Shown: positions 18,801 through 31,865, numbered from the stretch's first letter. The stretch is 64,000 bases of DNA from Muricea muricata (GCA_963855995.1 OY979729.1:12316276-12380275), one strand, 5' to 3'. The notes: a model not told the origin generated them from the sequence alone. A program made the numbers and translations.

Positions 18801-21373
18801 CGATTGGTTCCCGGCTACAGGTAGCTACCACTGACCCAAAATGCGATGCTATACGTCCGACAAAGCTATTCGCCCCCCTGGTTTTTAACAAAAAATTGTT
18901 TACGAGATAGCGAGAAAAAGGAAATAATCTTAAAATATTTTGATTTCTTTGAATATACTTTTATACTACATTTGCTTAACGGTGAAAAAAGGTACTTGCC
19001 TTACTTGTCGGAGCAAGAATCTACTATAAATGCAGGGGAATTCCTCTTTCAGGTATGTTTCACACAACATATACTTTGTATTTTGCGTACGATATTAATA
19101 CAGACACGGCAACACGCTTCGATGTTTGTCTTGTTTGATAATAAAGTGTTTTTAGGTCACACAAACCGTTAGATCTTATATACAAATGGTTAAAGATTAT
19201 TGACATAGTTTTTCTTCTTCTGAGCATTGTATTTTTATTGCTTGCTTCGCTTTGTTTTGCTGAAGGATGATTGGATGAAGGCTGTTGCATTACTTGCATA
19301 TGTTAGCCTAACTTTCCAGGACTCAGCAGCATCTCTATGCAACTCGTTCCGGCTAAGCTGCTTATGTAGAAAGTAGATACTACCAGAAGATTTAAAGAAA
19401 GTACACACTCGCTTTGTTTTAGGTTTGTACCTGCCAGTATATGTGCAAATCCAATACCTAAGAAAAAAGTCAGCTACAGAAAAGGGAAAATATCCAGGAC
19501 ATGGCATAAGAGGTTTTGTTTTCCAAATGCACCAAGGTAACTCACACTTTATATTAACAATCAGAAGAAATTTAGAAGTGACAGGGTCCAGAAAACTGCA
19601 TGTTTTCATTGTTAAGTTTTGTATTAGCCATTGATGCCTTTTAAAGATACAATAGTTGATTGCATGTGCACAGAAAATTAGACATTTCAAGATCAAATAC
19701 AGGGGGCCAGTATTGAATGGGGTCACTCTGTAAAAATAAAATTGTGTAATTATAATTGTAAGTATCATTGACTTATCAATATTTAAGAGAGTCCTTGATA
19801 GTTCCACCCTTATAGAATAAAGGCATTTGCTTTTCTTTATGTATCCTTGTGTTGTAAAGGCAAAAATGTACTACAATATACTAATATACTTGTTAATGTT
19901 TTCTTATTTTGTAGGACCTATCTATACTGTCAGAACCTCACCTCAACATGGCATAAAGCATACATATGTAAAACAACAGAGACAGAAATTTTATCATGTC
20001 ATATCTATGATATGATGAATAATTTAATAAAATGTCAAATTCTATATTGTACAGTAGTCACTACTATTCTTAAAGTTACATTGTTAATGTTAAGCTAGTA
20101 ATGATACATGTAAAAAGCCAAATTAAAAAAGTTCAAAATTAGTCCTGCATTAATGTTATCTTCAATTTCCAACAGATACTTTGCATGTATTTTAGACATT
20201 CTCCTAGAATACAAAAACAACAGGTAAGAGTCTGCACAATCCAGGTGTCAAATTTACAGTGTTTACTAGAAACAAAAATATAACATTGACAAGAAAGGAT
20301 GTGAAATGATACACATTGGCATCACCTAGGGGATGGTGGTTGGAAATAGGATTCATGTAATCAGCAGAAAATTGTATTAGGAAAATGATGACTTTGATTC
20401 CCCTTCCTTAAAAAGGCATAGAACCCACAAATCAGGGTGAAATGTGTTTTTTTTGCAGACATATGTGTCAATTTGTGCCAGAGTAGAAAATGTATGTATT
20501 TTACTGTCTCATTGGATACAGGGTGATTAGCTTTACAAACTGTGTGTAAATGTACCTGAATAAAAGAGCTAATTTGGCAGAAATATGAGATTTTTAGAGG
20601 GTCCTGAAAAGGGTAAACTGGGAGCTAGGAATTGCATATTTTTGCTGGGAAAATAGGATTCCATGCGCTGGGACTTTCCACAAAACAATAGAAAATTTTG
20701 TGCACTTGGACAACGGGATTAGTAGCCCTTCAGGACCATGTTATTATAATTCAAAGATATAAAATATACCAGAAGGCAACTTCAACTTTCTACATCCAAC
20801 TGATCCAAGTTATACATAACATAAATCTGTACATTCAATGTAAGACTGTAGAGTATATTCAGGCGTAAAGCTTACAAATTTGATATAGAACAACATTGAA
20901 CATGAAAACTTAAAAGAAAGAAACTCTAATTTTCAAATACCTGTTAAATACAAAACTTCAAATAGTTCAGGCTGATGTTCCTCATCAAAAATCTTGCAAT
21001 TGTCGACATTTTCAAGACTTTATTAATTTTCCGTTCCTTCCCAAGGCCAAGTATATAATGAATAACTTGTACATCTTTGAATAAGTCGTAAAAGTCCCAA
21101 AAAATTCATCAAAATCATTCTCATTGACAAAAAAAAACTCACTGCGAAAAAGATCAACATCACATCCAGGGGGGTGTGAAAACCGCCGCGGGCTCAAAAT
21201 TGAGCCTGGCTAGCGGTTACTACCTTTAGCCGTTGCCATAGATATGGCGTCAAATGGCGTGAGATGGCGTCAAATGGCGTGATGATTCGTCAGAAATCCG
21301 CCATGTTTTTGGCTTCAACTGTTTGACTGAACAGAGATTGGCGTGCTCTCTCCAGATGTAATAGAACTCAATG
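15884..21373. mobile_element. 5.5-kb palindrome (foldback element), arms 2.8 and 2.6 kb
   Basis: The left arm is 15,884-18,716, the spacer 80 bp, and the right arm 18,797-21,373, in inverted orientation. The outer ends share CCAGATGTAATAGAACTCAA. Arms differ by a hAT-like insertion in the left arm and small indels. Open frames of 60-190 aa occur on both strands in both arms (for example - strand 19,235-19,807, rich in F, L and I), but they lack recognisable domains and overlap antisense frames. I do not call them genes. It could be a non-autonomous foldback transposon or an inverted duplication. Confidence 0.75.
16485..16870. mobile_element. hAT-like MITE in the left arm of the 5.5-kb palindrome
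   Basis: The terminal inverted repeats are CAGGGTTGG and CCAACCCTG, with AATATAAGAACATTT words inside. Flanks are CCTTTTCA and CTTTTTGA. The mirror position in the right arm (about 20,608-20,618) is continuous, with one copy of the 8-bp site, which gives an empty site. An 8-bp duplication and CAGGG termini are typical of hAT elements. Confidence 0.8.
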
Positions 21374-21580
21374 GAGCTGACGCATAGCTGACGAATGATT
21401 TCCGCCATGTTCTTAGCAAGCGCAATCCACGCCATACAACGTAAGCAATGCGTGTACATTGTGCAACCATCTTGCCCAAACTTGCCCAATCTGTAATGGT
21501 CAAAATGACCTTTAAAATGACCTTTGCGGAATACAAACAAAATATATATGTGAGATAAATTGAATCATAAATCGGTACAA

Positions 21581-22113
21581 ATGTCAACATTACGAAAACG
21601 GAAAACAAAAGATGCAGGAACATGTTGGTGTGCAGCAATCAACTGCGAAAACAACAAACGCGAGATGCCAAAGATGGCTTTTTTTCGTTTTCCAAAAGAT
21701 CCTGTGAGGTAAGATTTTTTTGTCCAATTTGTTATATTTGTATTTTTGTTATATACACATATATATAATTAAAACAACAAGGATTACACAAGTTACTTTA
21801 GAAAAACTTTATTGCTACGATTTTAAAATTTGTTTCGTATGGCAAGCGTAGATCTTGTGCATCTCAAATTTGTATAGTAATTATGTATCGAATTCTCACA
21901 GGTCAGATTTTTGGGTCAGAGAATGTGGACGGATGGATTTAATAAAGAAAAGTACAAAGTATTTAAATGAAAACTGCCGATTATGCTGCGCCCACTTTGA
22001 AGAAAGTTGTTTGAATCACATGAAAAACCGTCTGATTACAAACGCAGTTCCCACAATTTTTATCAACAATACAGGTGCTAGACGAAAGCTGGATTACAAA
22101 CAATGTACGAATG
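21581..22113 (+). CDS. THAP-domain gene fragment, exons 1 and 2
   Basis: Exon 1 (21,581-21,708) starts at the first ATG of the frame and encodes TCWCAAINCENNKREMPKMA then FFRFPKDPVR. Exon 2 (21,902-22,113) begins SDFWVRECGR, has CRLCCAHFEESC and ends after ITNAVPTIFIN. The C-x4-C, the later C-x2-H pair, the FRFP and W positions and the AVPT box match the THAP zinc-coordinating DNA-binding domain of about 85 residues. The intron has GTAAG and CACAG sites, phase 2; exon 2 ends in phase 1 before GTATG. THAP domains occur in host regulators and in P-element or Kolobok-type transposases. Since it sits between palindromic repeats, a transposon origin is plausible, but I see no catalytic domain. Confidence 0.78.
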
Positions 22114-22689
22114 GTATGTCAATGTCAACTTGCGTAAAATATTATTAGAAATTGACTGAAGTTATCGGCTACAATTTCAACTAGGGATTTTGTTGCTGTA
22201 TTGAGTTAGTAAATTGCAGATGAATTTCTAAAAACATTGAGAAAAAGGAAGCTCTTTTTCCACTAGCAAACATGCATGCTTGCATTTATGCAACAGAAGT
22301 CTGAAGCATTTTCAAACATATAAAAGAACTTACGAATTGCTTTAAAATGTCTGATGCAAAAAATATAACATTGTTGATAACAAGATACTTCATACTAGAT
22401 ACTTTATTTTCAAACCGACTTTGAAGTCTAGTTTTCATCGATTCGTGGATGTTCATCGATTTGTGGATGTTTCAAACATTACGTGCATGTTCAAAGCAAA
22501 TTTGCAAAAAGTTTATACATAGGTTGAATAAGACACATTTGGTTTGAAGTAAGACCTTTTATATGATTATATTTTCTGATTTTGAAGAAAACCCAAATAA
22601 ACATCATGGTTACGAGAACCATACAAGCCTATTTATTTTGGTCACAAGTTTATCCGATATATTTTTGTGATGTCAACTATAAGCAGTGC

Positions 22690-22858
22690 TGCAGTGGCGT
22701 ACTCAGCCCGACAATTTAGTCCCACTATGCAAATTTAAAGTTATTTTCAAGTTATTATCATTATTCATTTCTTTAGAAATTGATTGTTTTCGCAGTCAAT
22801 GAACATGAAAATATTTGAATAGCGTGACTAAGTCGTCGGGCTGGCTACGCTACTGAGT
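22690..22858. mobile_element. MITE with CAGTGGCGTA ends
   Basis: The left end reads CAGTGGCGTACTCAGCCCGA and the right end, reverse complemented, CAGTAGCGTAGCCAGCCCGA. These are hAT-style termini. It lies in the intron region after THAP exon 2; the rest of 22,114-23,300 is AT-rich with no gene seen. Confidence 0.65.
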
Positions 22859-23320
22859 ATAAATATATGCTTGAAATAAACATACCTTAAGGTCTTCATG
22901 CATCCATATCATACTTTTTCGCTTGTGTTCATTTTTAACCAATTTATGTTTAAAATAACAATAATAGTTCCAAAATACAACGTTTTCACTTTCTGACAAA
23001 ACCAAAGATAAATCACTGATCTTTTTTGTTGTAAATAAACTGGTCAGTTATCAATTTTCTTCAAAAACAATCGAATATCAATCCATACCCAACGACATGT
23101 ACAAAAGATGTGAAGCAAAACAAGTAACAAATTCGAAAAACTTTGAAAATTTAAGCGTCATAGTCACGTGAACTTCGCGTGATCAAGGGGGGGGGGGGGC
23201 GGAATTGCAGAAAAAAGTCGTGTCAGTGGTCAATTCACTCTAGGGAAATTCATGCAAGCTAAATGCATGCAAACATATTGACATTCACATCAGACCAAAA
23301 TAGTAATTTTATAATAAGTA

Positions 23321-23429
23321 AAATACACGTTCTCTGACTGGACATTTTAATGAAACGAGCTTTCGACTACCTAACTGTAACAGTCGAAAGCTCGTTTCAT
23401 TAAAATATGCAGTCAGAAAACGTGTATTT
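23321..23429. repeat. Hairpin repeat
   Basis: AAATACACGTTCTCTGACTG and ATTTTAATGAAACGAGCTTT are followed by their inverse after a loop of about 20 bp (CTACCTAACTGTAACAG). Near-perfect stem of about 45 bp. Confidence 0.8.
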
Positions 23430-23689
23430 AATTTATGTCTAAACCTGGCTACGCTATCTCCATATTTTGATAAGTGCCTATATGTATGTGCTCAGAGACA
23501 TCAGAACAATAAGAGGGCAAGGGTGTGGCAATAGGTGTTTATGTAGGGGGGGGATAAACGTTTCAGGGTGTTTGTGATCAAGCTATATTTTTAGCGTTTC
23601 TACATATATCGGTGATCACGACATGCCCAATATTTATAACACTTTACAACTGTTAAATTCTTAAAAAACATTCTCATATGACGTCAACG

Positions 23690-24063
23690 CAAAATATCAA
23701 CACCAACACCGTTGCTCGTGGATCAATACATGGGGTCAACTGTTCCGAGCATCGCTGAAGGTAGTATACATTTCCATAACAATCATTGTTACAAATTGTG
23801 CATTCATTTGTTCAGTGATAATTGACAGTATTTTATTATGTTGATGGTTTTAGAAGTCGAAATACCAACACCGTTGCTCGTGGATCAATACATGGGGTCA
23901 ACTGTTCCGAGCATCGCTGAAGGTAGTATACAATTCCATAACAATCATTGTTACAAATTGTGCATTCATTTGTTCAGTGATAATTGACAGTATTTTATTA
24001 TGTTGATGGTTTTAGAAGTCGAAATATCAACACCAACACCGTTGCTCGTGGATCAATACATAG
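23690..24063 (+). repeat. Tandem repeat of about 165 bp that duplicates a short exon of the THAP gene
   Basis: Three copies begin near 23,690, 23,852 and 24,014. Copies two and three have a TTTTAG acceptor, and copy two has a complete 69-nt phase 1-1 exon (23,854-23,922) encoding EVEIPTPLLVDQYMGSTVPS plus two residues, ending at a GTAGTA donor. This phase fits THAP exon 2. Copy one lacks an obvious acceptor. Copy three starts as an exon at 24,016 and runs into the large palindrome at 24,063, reaching a stop soon after. Exon status is inferred from splice signals and phase only. Confidence 0.6.
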
Positions 24064-24876
24064 ACGAACGACACTTGCCAGAGCAATTTGCGTGGCGCGT
24101 GGAATGACGTGAGCACGGGGACACAAAAATTGAGGTTATTGAGTGCGAGTTCCCTATCTGTATATATCTGATCTGTGATACAGCTTCTTCTGAACCAGGA
24201 ACAAGGAACTTGCTCGGAGCATGTCGACACAAAGTGGTAGTTTCGGCGTTCCTCGGAATTCGTCGGTTTCCGACGCTGCTCGAAGATTTTCCGAATACTA
24301 TTTTTTCAAAATTTTTCTCTAGCTCGAAGATTTTGCTCCTTGAAAGTCCTCTAAATTTTCATGCATCCTAACTTTGTCTTAAGGTAATATGCTTTATTTT
24401 CTATCATTATTTGTAGCAAAGTACTTAGATTGTGCATAGAGATCGATTTTTGAGAGATCAGACTGGAAATAAGTACAATTTTCGAGTATTGTAAGTTTGT
24501 GCTTTCCAAGCATGGCTATGGTCGCATGTAAGATTAAGGCTACCGTTTTCAGTTGAAGTTGGTTCGATAATAATACCATGAAATCCGCTATAGAAACTGA
24601 ATGAGGTCTTGAATTGTTGAGATTGTCGAAGAAAGTATGCTGAGACAGTTCTATGTATAGAGTTGGTTCTGGTTCAAATTTATTGAAAAAAGGCAATTTA
24701 ATTTTAATTTTGTGAATTTCGATTACAAAACATGCCTTGGACTGTCGACCAATTGATTTCGTCAGGCGATTACAGACTTGTGAGAGGAGGGGGGCAGCCT
24801 AATTACTAAAATGTAGTGAAAAAAGGACTTTCCATCTAATGGTGGGAGCAGGTTGGCGGGAACACTGGAGAATAAA

Positions 24877-25380
24877 GGTCCTGTCACAATGCAATTTTTC
24901 TTGCAACTTGAAATGCAATTCTACTATTGGGAGATGTAAAATTGGCAAATGCAAGTTTCCATCACAGTTTGCTGGGGTATTTTAACGTACCAAACATTTG
25001 TCACAAATTTACTTAAGAGTAGATTTTCCCTGTAGCAAAAAAGATGGCAAATGTCGATTTTACCAGAGTGCATGGTAGTCTGAAATTGTTTAAAAAGGCA
25101 AATTAACGTCTTTTAAAGAACAGACAGAAGACAATAGGTTATTTTCACACTTGTGTTAAAATTTCAATCCAGTAGCTTTGCTTCTTGTCATCTTTTCCCA
25201 CGTATTCTTTCTTGATAGCTGCAATGCATTCTGGTAAAATCGACATGTCGCCATCTTTTTTGCTACGGTGAATGCAAGGAAAAGTGCACCGTGTGACAGG
25301 GCCTTAAGGGTAAGAGGTGGATAGAGAAGGAGACGGAGCAGTTACAAGTGCAAGAAAAATTGCACCGTGTGACAGGGCCT
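24877..25380. mobile_element. MITE with GGYCCTGTCACAMKGCAATT ends, with a nested MITE
   Basis: The left terminus is GGTCCTGTCACAATGCAATT. The right terminus, in inverse, is AGGCCCTGTCACACGGTGCA, and is present twice in tandem (ending 25,304 and 25,380). Nested inside at 25,032-25,266 is an element with GTAGCAAAAAAGATGGC ends. The mirror copy lies at about 50,490-50,995. Confidence 0.7.
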
Positions 25381-26683
25381 TGAGGGTGGGAGGTGGATAG
25401 GAGGAGACGGAGCAGGATGTGGGAGTCGTGCAAGGTCGGGGAGGTTAAAAAAGAACAAGGAATGTTATGTTTTTAATGCCTTTTAGACTTTTCTTGAGGC
25501 AATTAAAATTCAAACTGTCAAATCCAAACACTGTACAGAATGGCCGACTTTACGTGGTCTTTAGTTTTTACACAACCACTTGCATTGTTATCTTTTGCAG
25601 TTTGTTTACCATTTCAGTTATCTATCTTCAATAGAATTCTTTGAAATTTGTTTGTAGATCGACAAAATGCTTAACCTCCTCTCAACAACTGGCAGATTAT
25701 GAAAAATGAAATTGTTAAAGGTATTGGAATATTGCATGTACAATATTGAATATGGGACAATTTGGGACAGTATAATTTTGGACATGACGGTTTCATTCTC
25801 ACCTAATTTGACGATTATTTTGTGGGTACACATACCGTGGAATCTCATGTGCTCCAGAAGCATTTTAATCTTAGAAAAAGTCAAATAATGATGAACTGTG
25901 TTTTAAAAGAAAGTTAGAATCTTATTTGGTTCAAATCAATTGAATTATGACCCAAGAGTTCATGAAAACACATACAAAAGGCTTTCTTAAAAAACTGAAA
26001 TATCAAATCTAGCAATTTTATATGTTATGCCTCTAAACAACACAATTCTGTTTCTAAAAATTGGTACCCTACTAGACCTATATGCATGATTATACTAATT
26101 TGGACATATTTATTTTTACCCATTAAAATATAAATTTGTGTTTAATCATTCGTGTTTGTCATTATTTGACTTTGTAATGTTGGTTAAACATAAGGAGATT
26201 GAGGTGACTTTGCCAGAAACAAAAACATCCATTATTATACTAAAATTTCAATATATGTAGCAATTAAAACTAACCACAGGAAATATATTTCTACTTTTTA
26301 ATTGAAATGTTTCTGTTATATGCACTATATCATATTTTTGATAAAAAATTACAACACCTATGTTATTTCCTGGTTTACTATCTCAATCATCTTTTGTTTA
26401 AGCTGGCTTTGAGTGTTCATTTGAAAGTTTGGAAAGTTCATTTGAAAATCACAATAGTTCTCAATGTTATATTGGACCCTTTAAAGTTAAAAAAATACTT
26501 TGTAATATTTTATACTACTGGTAATTTATCTTAGATACAGACTTTGTGATTTTGTACTAGAATGTTGACTTTCAAACTTTAAGATGAACTACTTATTAAG
26601 GACAAAATAAGCTAGCATATTGTCTTTTGTTTACAAAGTGGAACTTGTTTGGAATTGAGATGAACTGATGCAGTTGTTCTTTA

Positions 26684-26893
26684 ACTTTATCAATTAATTA
26701 CATATCTTAAATGAAAAAGAAAACCACAACTTGCCAAATAAATTCTGTGGGCTCTTTTTATTAGCAAAGAAAAGATGTGGCGGATGTAAGAATTTAAGAG
26801 TAAAAAAGTTTCCTTGGACTAAAAAAATTGACAGTATGCCAGATTTTCTAGATAAACAAGCAGTACAGATGTTGGCCAATAATAAGTATAAGT
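26684..26893 (+). other. Possible exon fragment in the left arm (mirror 48,980-49,190)
   Basis: A + frame open from about 26,700 to the TAA near 26,893 encodes a cysteine and lysine containing stretch (RCGGCKNLRVKKFPW, then DFLDKQAVQMLANNKYK). Its composition is more protein-like than the antisense frame. No start, domain or clear acceptor is seen. It may be a remnant of the transposon that formed the arm. Confidence 0.25.
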
Positions 26894-27657
26894 AACTACA
26901 ATTTTTAATTTTAAAAGTTTTCTATTGATGCCTGGATACAGTAAATACTTTACCAGAGTTCTTCGTATTACATCGACTTGAAAAAGTTTTAAGTCACATG
27001 AAGCTTTTAGTTGATACTATGCAATTTCAAATTTTACAGACTTCTTAATTAACATGCCAAATTTACCTTGTTGAACATAAGGTCTTTCCTGAGAAAAAGT
27101 AAAACTGTCTGGCATTATATGGAGTAGAATAATTTAAATTAGTTTGAGACTTTGATTTGATAACAATTTTGATTTGTACTATTTACAATACAAGTGACCG
27201 GGTTGTATCGGATATACAAACCCAAGCTGAAGGCGAGATATCTGACATACACAGATGCGAATGTTGTAAATGGCTTGTGAAACTCGTCAATTTTATACAT
27301 CAGATCTATAGCAAAGTGATTTTGAAAATACCGATTCTGTAAGATGAGAAAATGATTTCTTTTGTGTTTCCTGTATGATTTATTACTTTATAAGTTTCTT
27401 AATTAAAATTACAACATATTGCCTACTGGAACTTTTTATATTGTTTGGTTGTGGTGAATTTGTATTTTGGCAATTGAAATATTTCTGAATTTGTATGTGC
27501 ATTTCCTTTGCTTCAGTTCAAGTTTACATTTCAAATATTCCACTTTGTAATACTTGCGTGGTAATAATAATATAAGAAAACAGGTTTACATGGCTCTTGA
27601 ATATAGTCTTTTCAACAAGTAAGTAAAGATGAATTTATACTTCAAAGAGATATGTTC

Positions 27658-28178
27658 CTAACCTGACAATGGTACCTTCCAAAAAGACTAAATTTAAATT
27701 GATTCTTCGAATAAATTTTTTACTTTTCAATCCAAGATCAATCTAAGTTATGTATTTCTACTTTTATTTTGGTCTCTTTAACACTGAAACTATCAATTGT
27801 ATATAAAGCAACTTCACTATCGAGTGACTTCATTGGTTGCTGGGCAAAGCCAAAGCATTGATTTTTCGGCTGTTTTCAATGAAAAATAGAATTTTGCCCA
27901 AAGTTATCTCAAATAAATTATCACAATTTGAACAAAAAGCTTCTGTTCTTGTGCCCACCAGAAAAATGAGATGTCTGAGACTTTCTTTGTATTTTTTTGC
28001 GAAAAATAGATCGCATGCACTGTTATGCAAAGAAAAGTGTAAGAGATTGGTTTCTGAAAAATGTCGTGCTACACACAATATTCTAAAAATGCTTGGTTTT
28101 TATTCTATGTATTTTTGAATTTTTTGTTAAAAAAAATAAAGGTAGCAATGTTTAGTGCATTTCACATTGTCAGGTTAG
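27658..28178. mobile_element. Short element with CTAACCTGACAATG inverted ends, containing a 93-aa frame
   Basis: CTAACCTGACAATG at the left end is matched by CATTGTCAGGTTAG at the right. A + frame at 27,837-28,118 and an antisense frame at 27,830-28,078 are both open, so neither can be called coding. The mirror copy is at about 47,694-48,214. Confidence 0.5.
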
Positions 28179-28442
28179 AAACGCAATAAGAAAAATGTGG
28201 CTCCGAACATTACAGCTTGGTCAATTTGGAATTTATAAAAAAATCGTTTCTTCGTTGTTTTTCGACGTTTTGAAGGGTTGTTTCGAGTACAAAAAAGTAT
28301 TTTTAGGAAGAATTATGTGCCCACGTTACATGTCTCAAAGCCATCAAAATTCGTTGGTAATTCGTGCATGTATTTTTTCTGACTTATAAAAGCACAATTG
28401 ATTAAAAATAATATTTTTCTTTTGACAAAAATACCTTTCTTC

Positions 28443-28560
28443 TGTGAGGCTGGCTGTATTTGAAAAAGCGTTGGTCAACGCTCCGCCAAAACTCGTGGGT
28501 TTTCTCCGGGTACTCCGGTTCTTCCCACTGGGAGAGTTGACAGGGTAGTTACATATGGTT
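28443..28560. repeat. SINE-tail-like module
   Basis: It contains TTCTCCGGGTACTCCGGTTC, which also occurs with small changes at 34,165-34,190 downstream of a tRNA-like head. The shared module suggests related SINE tails. Confidence 0.4.
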
Positions 28561-28570
28561 ATAAAAATGT

Positions 28571-28842
28571 GACTAACTTTTGAAAACCTTTCTGCTTAGA
28601 CTTGTTAAGCCTTCTCGTCATCTCTATCAGTTGCATGTTTTGAGCCACATGTTTTTCTTTGTAATTGTGAAACAACTCGTTATATGCTGGGTAAACCTTT
28701 GCAAAACTCTCAAAATTTATCACTTCAAGTTGTTTCATTGTTATAATATATTTTGAAGTATAAACATTTACTTACGTTGAAAAGACCCAAGTTTTTTAGG
28801 ACTTTGTTCATTCACTTGTGTTATTGTTCTCTCTGCCATGTT
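28571..28842 (-). other. Two exon-like frames (mirror of 47,033-47,313)
   Basis: On the - strand a short ATG frame runs to a consensus-like GTAAGT donor. A second frame follows and ends at TAA. See the right-arm entry at 47,033 for the reading. Confidence 0.3.
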
Positions 28843-29982
28843 CTGTTTTCTTCTGTTGTTATTTTAATAAGTACAATGTGTGGTAGTTAATCTCTTTTTA
28901 TTGTTATTCAAATTGTATGTAATCTTTACAAATTTTTTCAATAAATTGTTTACAAAATTTACTTGTGACCCCTTTTTAATTAAAAATTCAATTCCCATGG
29001 GAATTGAGAAATTGAATAAAAAAAATCCCCCTACCCCGGCCAGCTCCCCAAGTGCCACTTCCACCTAAGTAGAAGTACTTATACATGTAGTACAAGTACT
29101 TCTACTTATTCACGGTGGAAGTAGCACTCGGAGAACTGGCCGGGGTAGCCGGCAAAGAGAAGACCAACTTTGCAAGTGCTAATACAATTGCTAAGTTGAT
29201 CTTCCCTAGAGAGCAGCCGCGCGTACCTAACAAATTAAAACAACAAACGTTAGTGACTTAAGTACTTAGCATGCAAATTTGATTCCCAAAGCCAAAATGT
29301 CAAGTGCCCCCCGCTGATCCTACCAACTGCCTACCTGCCTCAGTTCTAAGCTGTCTTCCTCAGTTCTAAGCTCCTGCATTCCATTCGTTACCTTCACTTT
29401 CCTCACCATCGCACAGTCACTCACAGCTGATAAACCCGCATGCACCACCACCACCCCGACTGCCACCCAATTTCGAAAATTAAAAGAGTTAAAATTTCGG
29501 TAAAGTATGCATTTTAAATGCAATTTATTTGGATATTTTAGATCAAACGTAAACAGAAAAAGCTCGTACATAAAAACAGGTGAGAATTCTATTTAAAATT
29601 TGCTTGCAAAATATAAAACTTAATTCGCATTTTTCTTAGTTAATAGTATAGATCAATTTAGTTGATGTTGAAACCTACTCTTAACTGTTTTGTTAGAAGT
29701 GACGACAGATTTTGGTTTTTAAGCATACTTTCAAAAATTTTAATTCCTTTAATAAACCTAATCCCATGCAACTTACACACGGCGCACACCCTCGCAGTCC
29801 ATACATTTAGCTAATAAATTACGTTATAAACAAAAAAGCAAAATAAAAAGATAAATTACGTTATCTCTAGCTACTTAAACCCACTTAGACTGAGTTTTTG
29901 ATTGAATTTTCAAACGTAAAACCTTAGCTGAATGGGCATGGGCTTTTCGTTGTGTTAACTGTTCCGGAGTAAATATAAACCT

Positions 29983-30224
29983 GGGGCCGGTTGTATCAAA
30001 GGCGTTTAGCTTAAACGGTGGATAAGTGAAATTTAAAAATCAGTTTTACACCTAGTACGGAACCGAAATTATGAGTTGAAATAGAATAAATATTTAGTTT
30101 TATATATAATTGTTCTTCTCAGGTCAAATAACTTCAGCTGGTTTGTTTATACAACATGGAAACTTGTTTCATATTTTTGACTTATCCACCGTTTAAGCTA
30201 AACGCCTTTGATACAACCGGCCCC
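29983..30224. mobile_element. Foldback MITE with GGGGCCGGTTGTATCAAAGG ends
   Basis: Both ends carry the 20-bp word GGGGCCGGTTGTATCAAAGG in inverted orientation, continuing into CGTTTAGCTTAAACGGTGGA. The mirror copy is at about 45,648-45,892. Confidence 0.8.
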
Positions 30225-30725
30225 TGATACTTACCAAAGTCCAAGGCTGGGTCAAATAAGCATGAGAATTAGGCAAAAATAAAAAGCAATTGAAACTCAA
30301 CAGATTCACTAAAGTTGTTTTTTTTTTGGCAACTTATATCCTTAAGTGTAGATGACATGCAATTTTTAATGCCGTAATTCTCACACTTATTTAACCGAAA
30401 CGCCTTCATTTGCATGGTACCTCGCAGCTGCTCTCAAACCACCTTCGTAATTTGCTTTAGTGTACACAAACAATGACTTCATTGTTCCTGCTTACCAAAA
30501 CAAATCTGAAAGCACCAAGATACTTATCATATTAATAATCAAAGAGGATTCGCATTATGCAGTAATTACCATAAACAGACGCATCACCATTGAAACAAAG
30601 CATGCTGTATTCCCATGGGAATTTAAAATGCACAAAAAAATATAATGATCCTACTGATTTGCATGGATGTATGAACCAAATTAGCTAAGAAACAAAGAAA
30701 TGATATATTCCCTTGGGAATTTAAT

Positions 30726-30955
30726 GTAGCAAAAAGATGGCGGGTGTTGATTTTACCAGAATGCCTTGCGGTCTGAAATCGTTTAAAAACTTAAGGTAAA
30801 TTAACCTCGTTTGAGGAACAGACAGATAGGTTATTTTGTCACTTGTGTTAAAATTCCGTCCATTAGCTTATGTTAAATATCATTTCACTGCTATTCTTGA
30901 TTGATACCCGCATTAAATTCTGGTAAAATCGACATGCCACCATTTGTTTTGCTAC
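30726..30955. mobile_element. MITE with GTAGCAAAA...TTTTGCTAC ends
   Basis: Second member of the family nested at 25,032-25,266. It shares GATTTTACCAGAATGC, a GGTTATTTT centre and GGTAAAATCGACATG. The mirror copy is at about 44,917-45,150. Confidence 0.7.
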
Positions 30956-31865
30956 GGTGAATTGGAATACAAGTCAAATTTTCTCGCTTTTTAACCAGAG
31001 AACACATTCTTTAAAGGTAGAACGACGGAATTGATCGTTTACAATCGACGCCATCTTTGTTGACGTTTGAAACACATGGCAACCACAAAGTATCTATTCA
31101 TTACATCTGATCCTATCGAGCCATACATCTTTAAAGTATCATTCATAATACGCTAAAACTAACGATGAAATAGTAAATTGACACAAGTACTTCGCTGTAA
31201 ACAGCTGAAGTAATCTGCAGAGTCAACCAAGATGGCGCCCAATCACACGAAATGACGGCATGTGCAAACCAAAAATAGTGACCAAATGCATCAACTATAA
31301 TTTAGTGGCATTATTACGAAACTTATTTTTGTAAAACGTTCAATCCTACATGTTATTTTGTTTTGTTTTTAGAAATATCCAAATCCAAATGTTAGAGACG
31401 AAATTTCCAGGCGTTAAGGTATTGTTTCTTTAAAAAATATTGTCGACATTTACCATATTTTTACCTGTTTTTTTACTCGAAAATTGACTGCCAAACTCCT
31501 AGGTATTCTATTTAATTATTTTGTTGAATGTATTTGATATCAATGTTATTTCAATCCAATTTTTTTCACTTAATTTGCTGTCTTCTCTTTTTCATTAACG
31601 AGAAATATCTATTAAATCCTCTTTGATCCCTCAATAATAAGTATCTTGTTTTCTACTAACTTGCACATTACCACTACTTTCTATTACAATGTCGTGTCTT
31701 CTCATTCTTGTGGATTGTTGTTTTGTGGGTCTTGTCGTCCAGGATCGTTCACTCTTTTCTTTTCTTGTGCGTTTTTTTCACATCCCATCACCCTTTGCAA
31801 TAGTAGAAAGAATTAAATCATGAGATGATAGTTACGAGTAATTTATAAACTATAACATATTAAAC

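Noticed and set aside
19235..19807. 190-aa frame in the 5.5-kb palindrome as a membrane protein gene
   Set aside because: Rich in F/L/I because of AT-rich DNA, broken in the opposite arm, overlapped by antisense frames, and without a recognisable domain.
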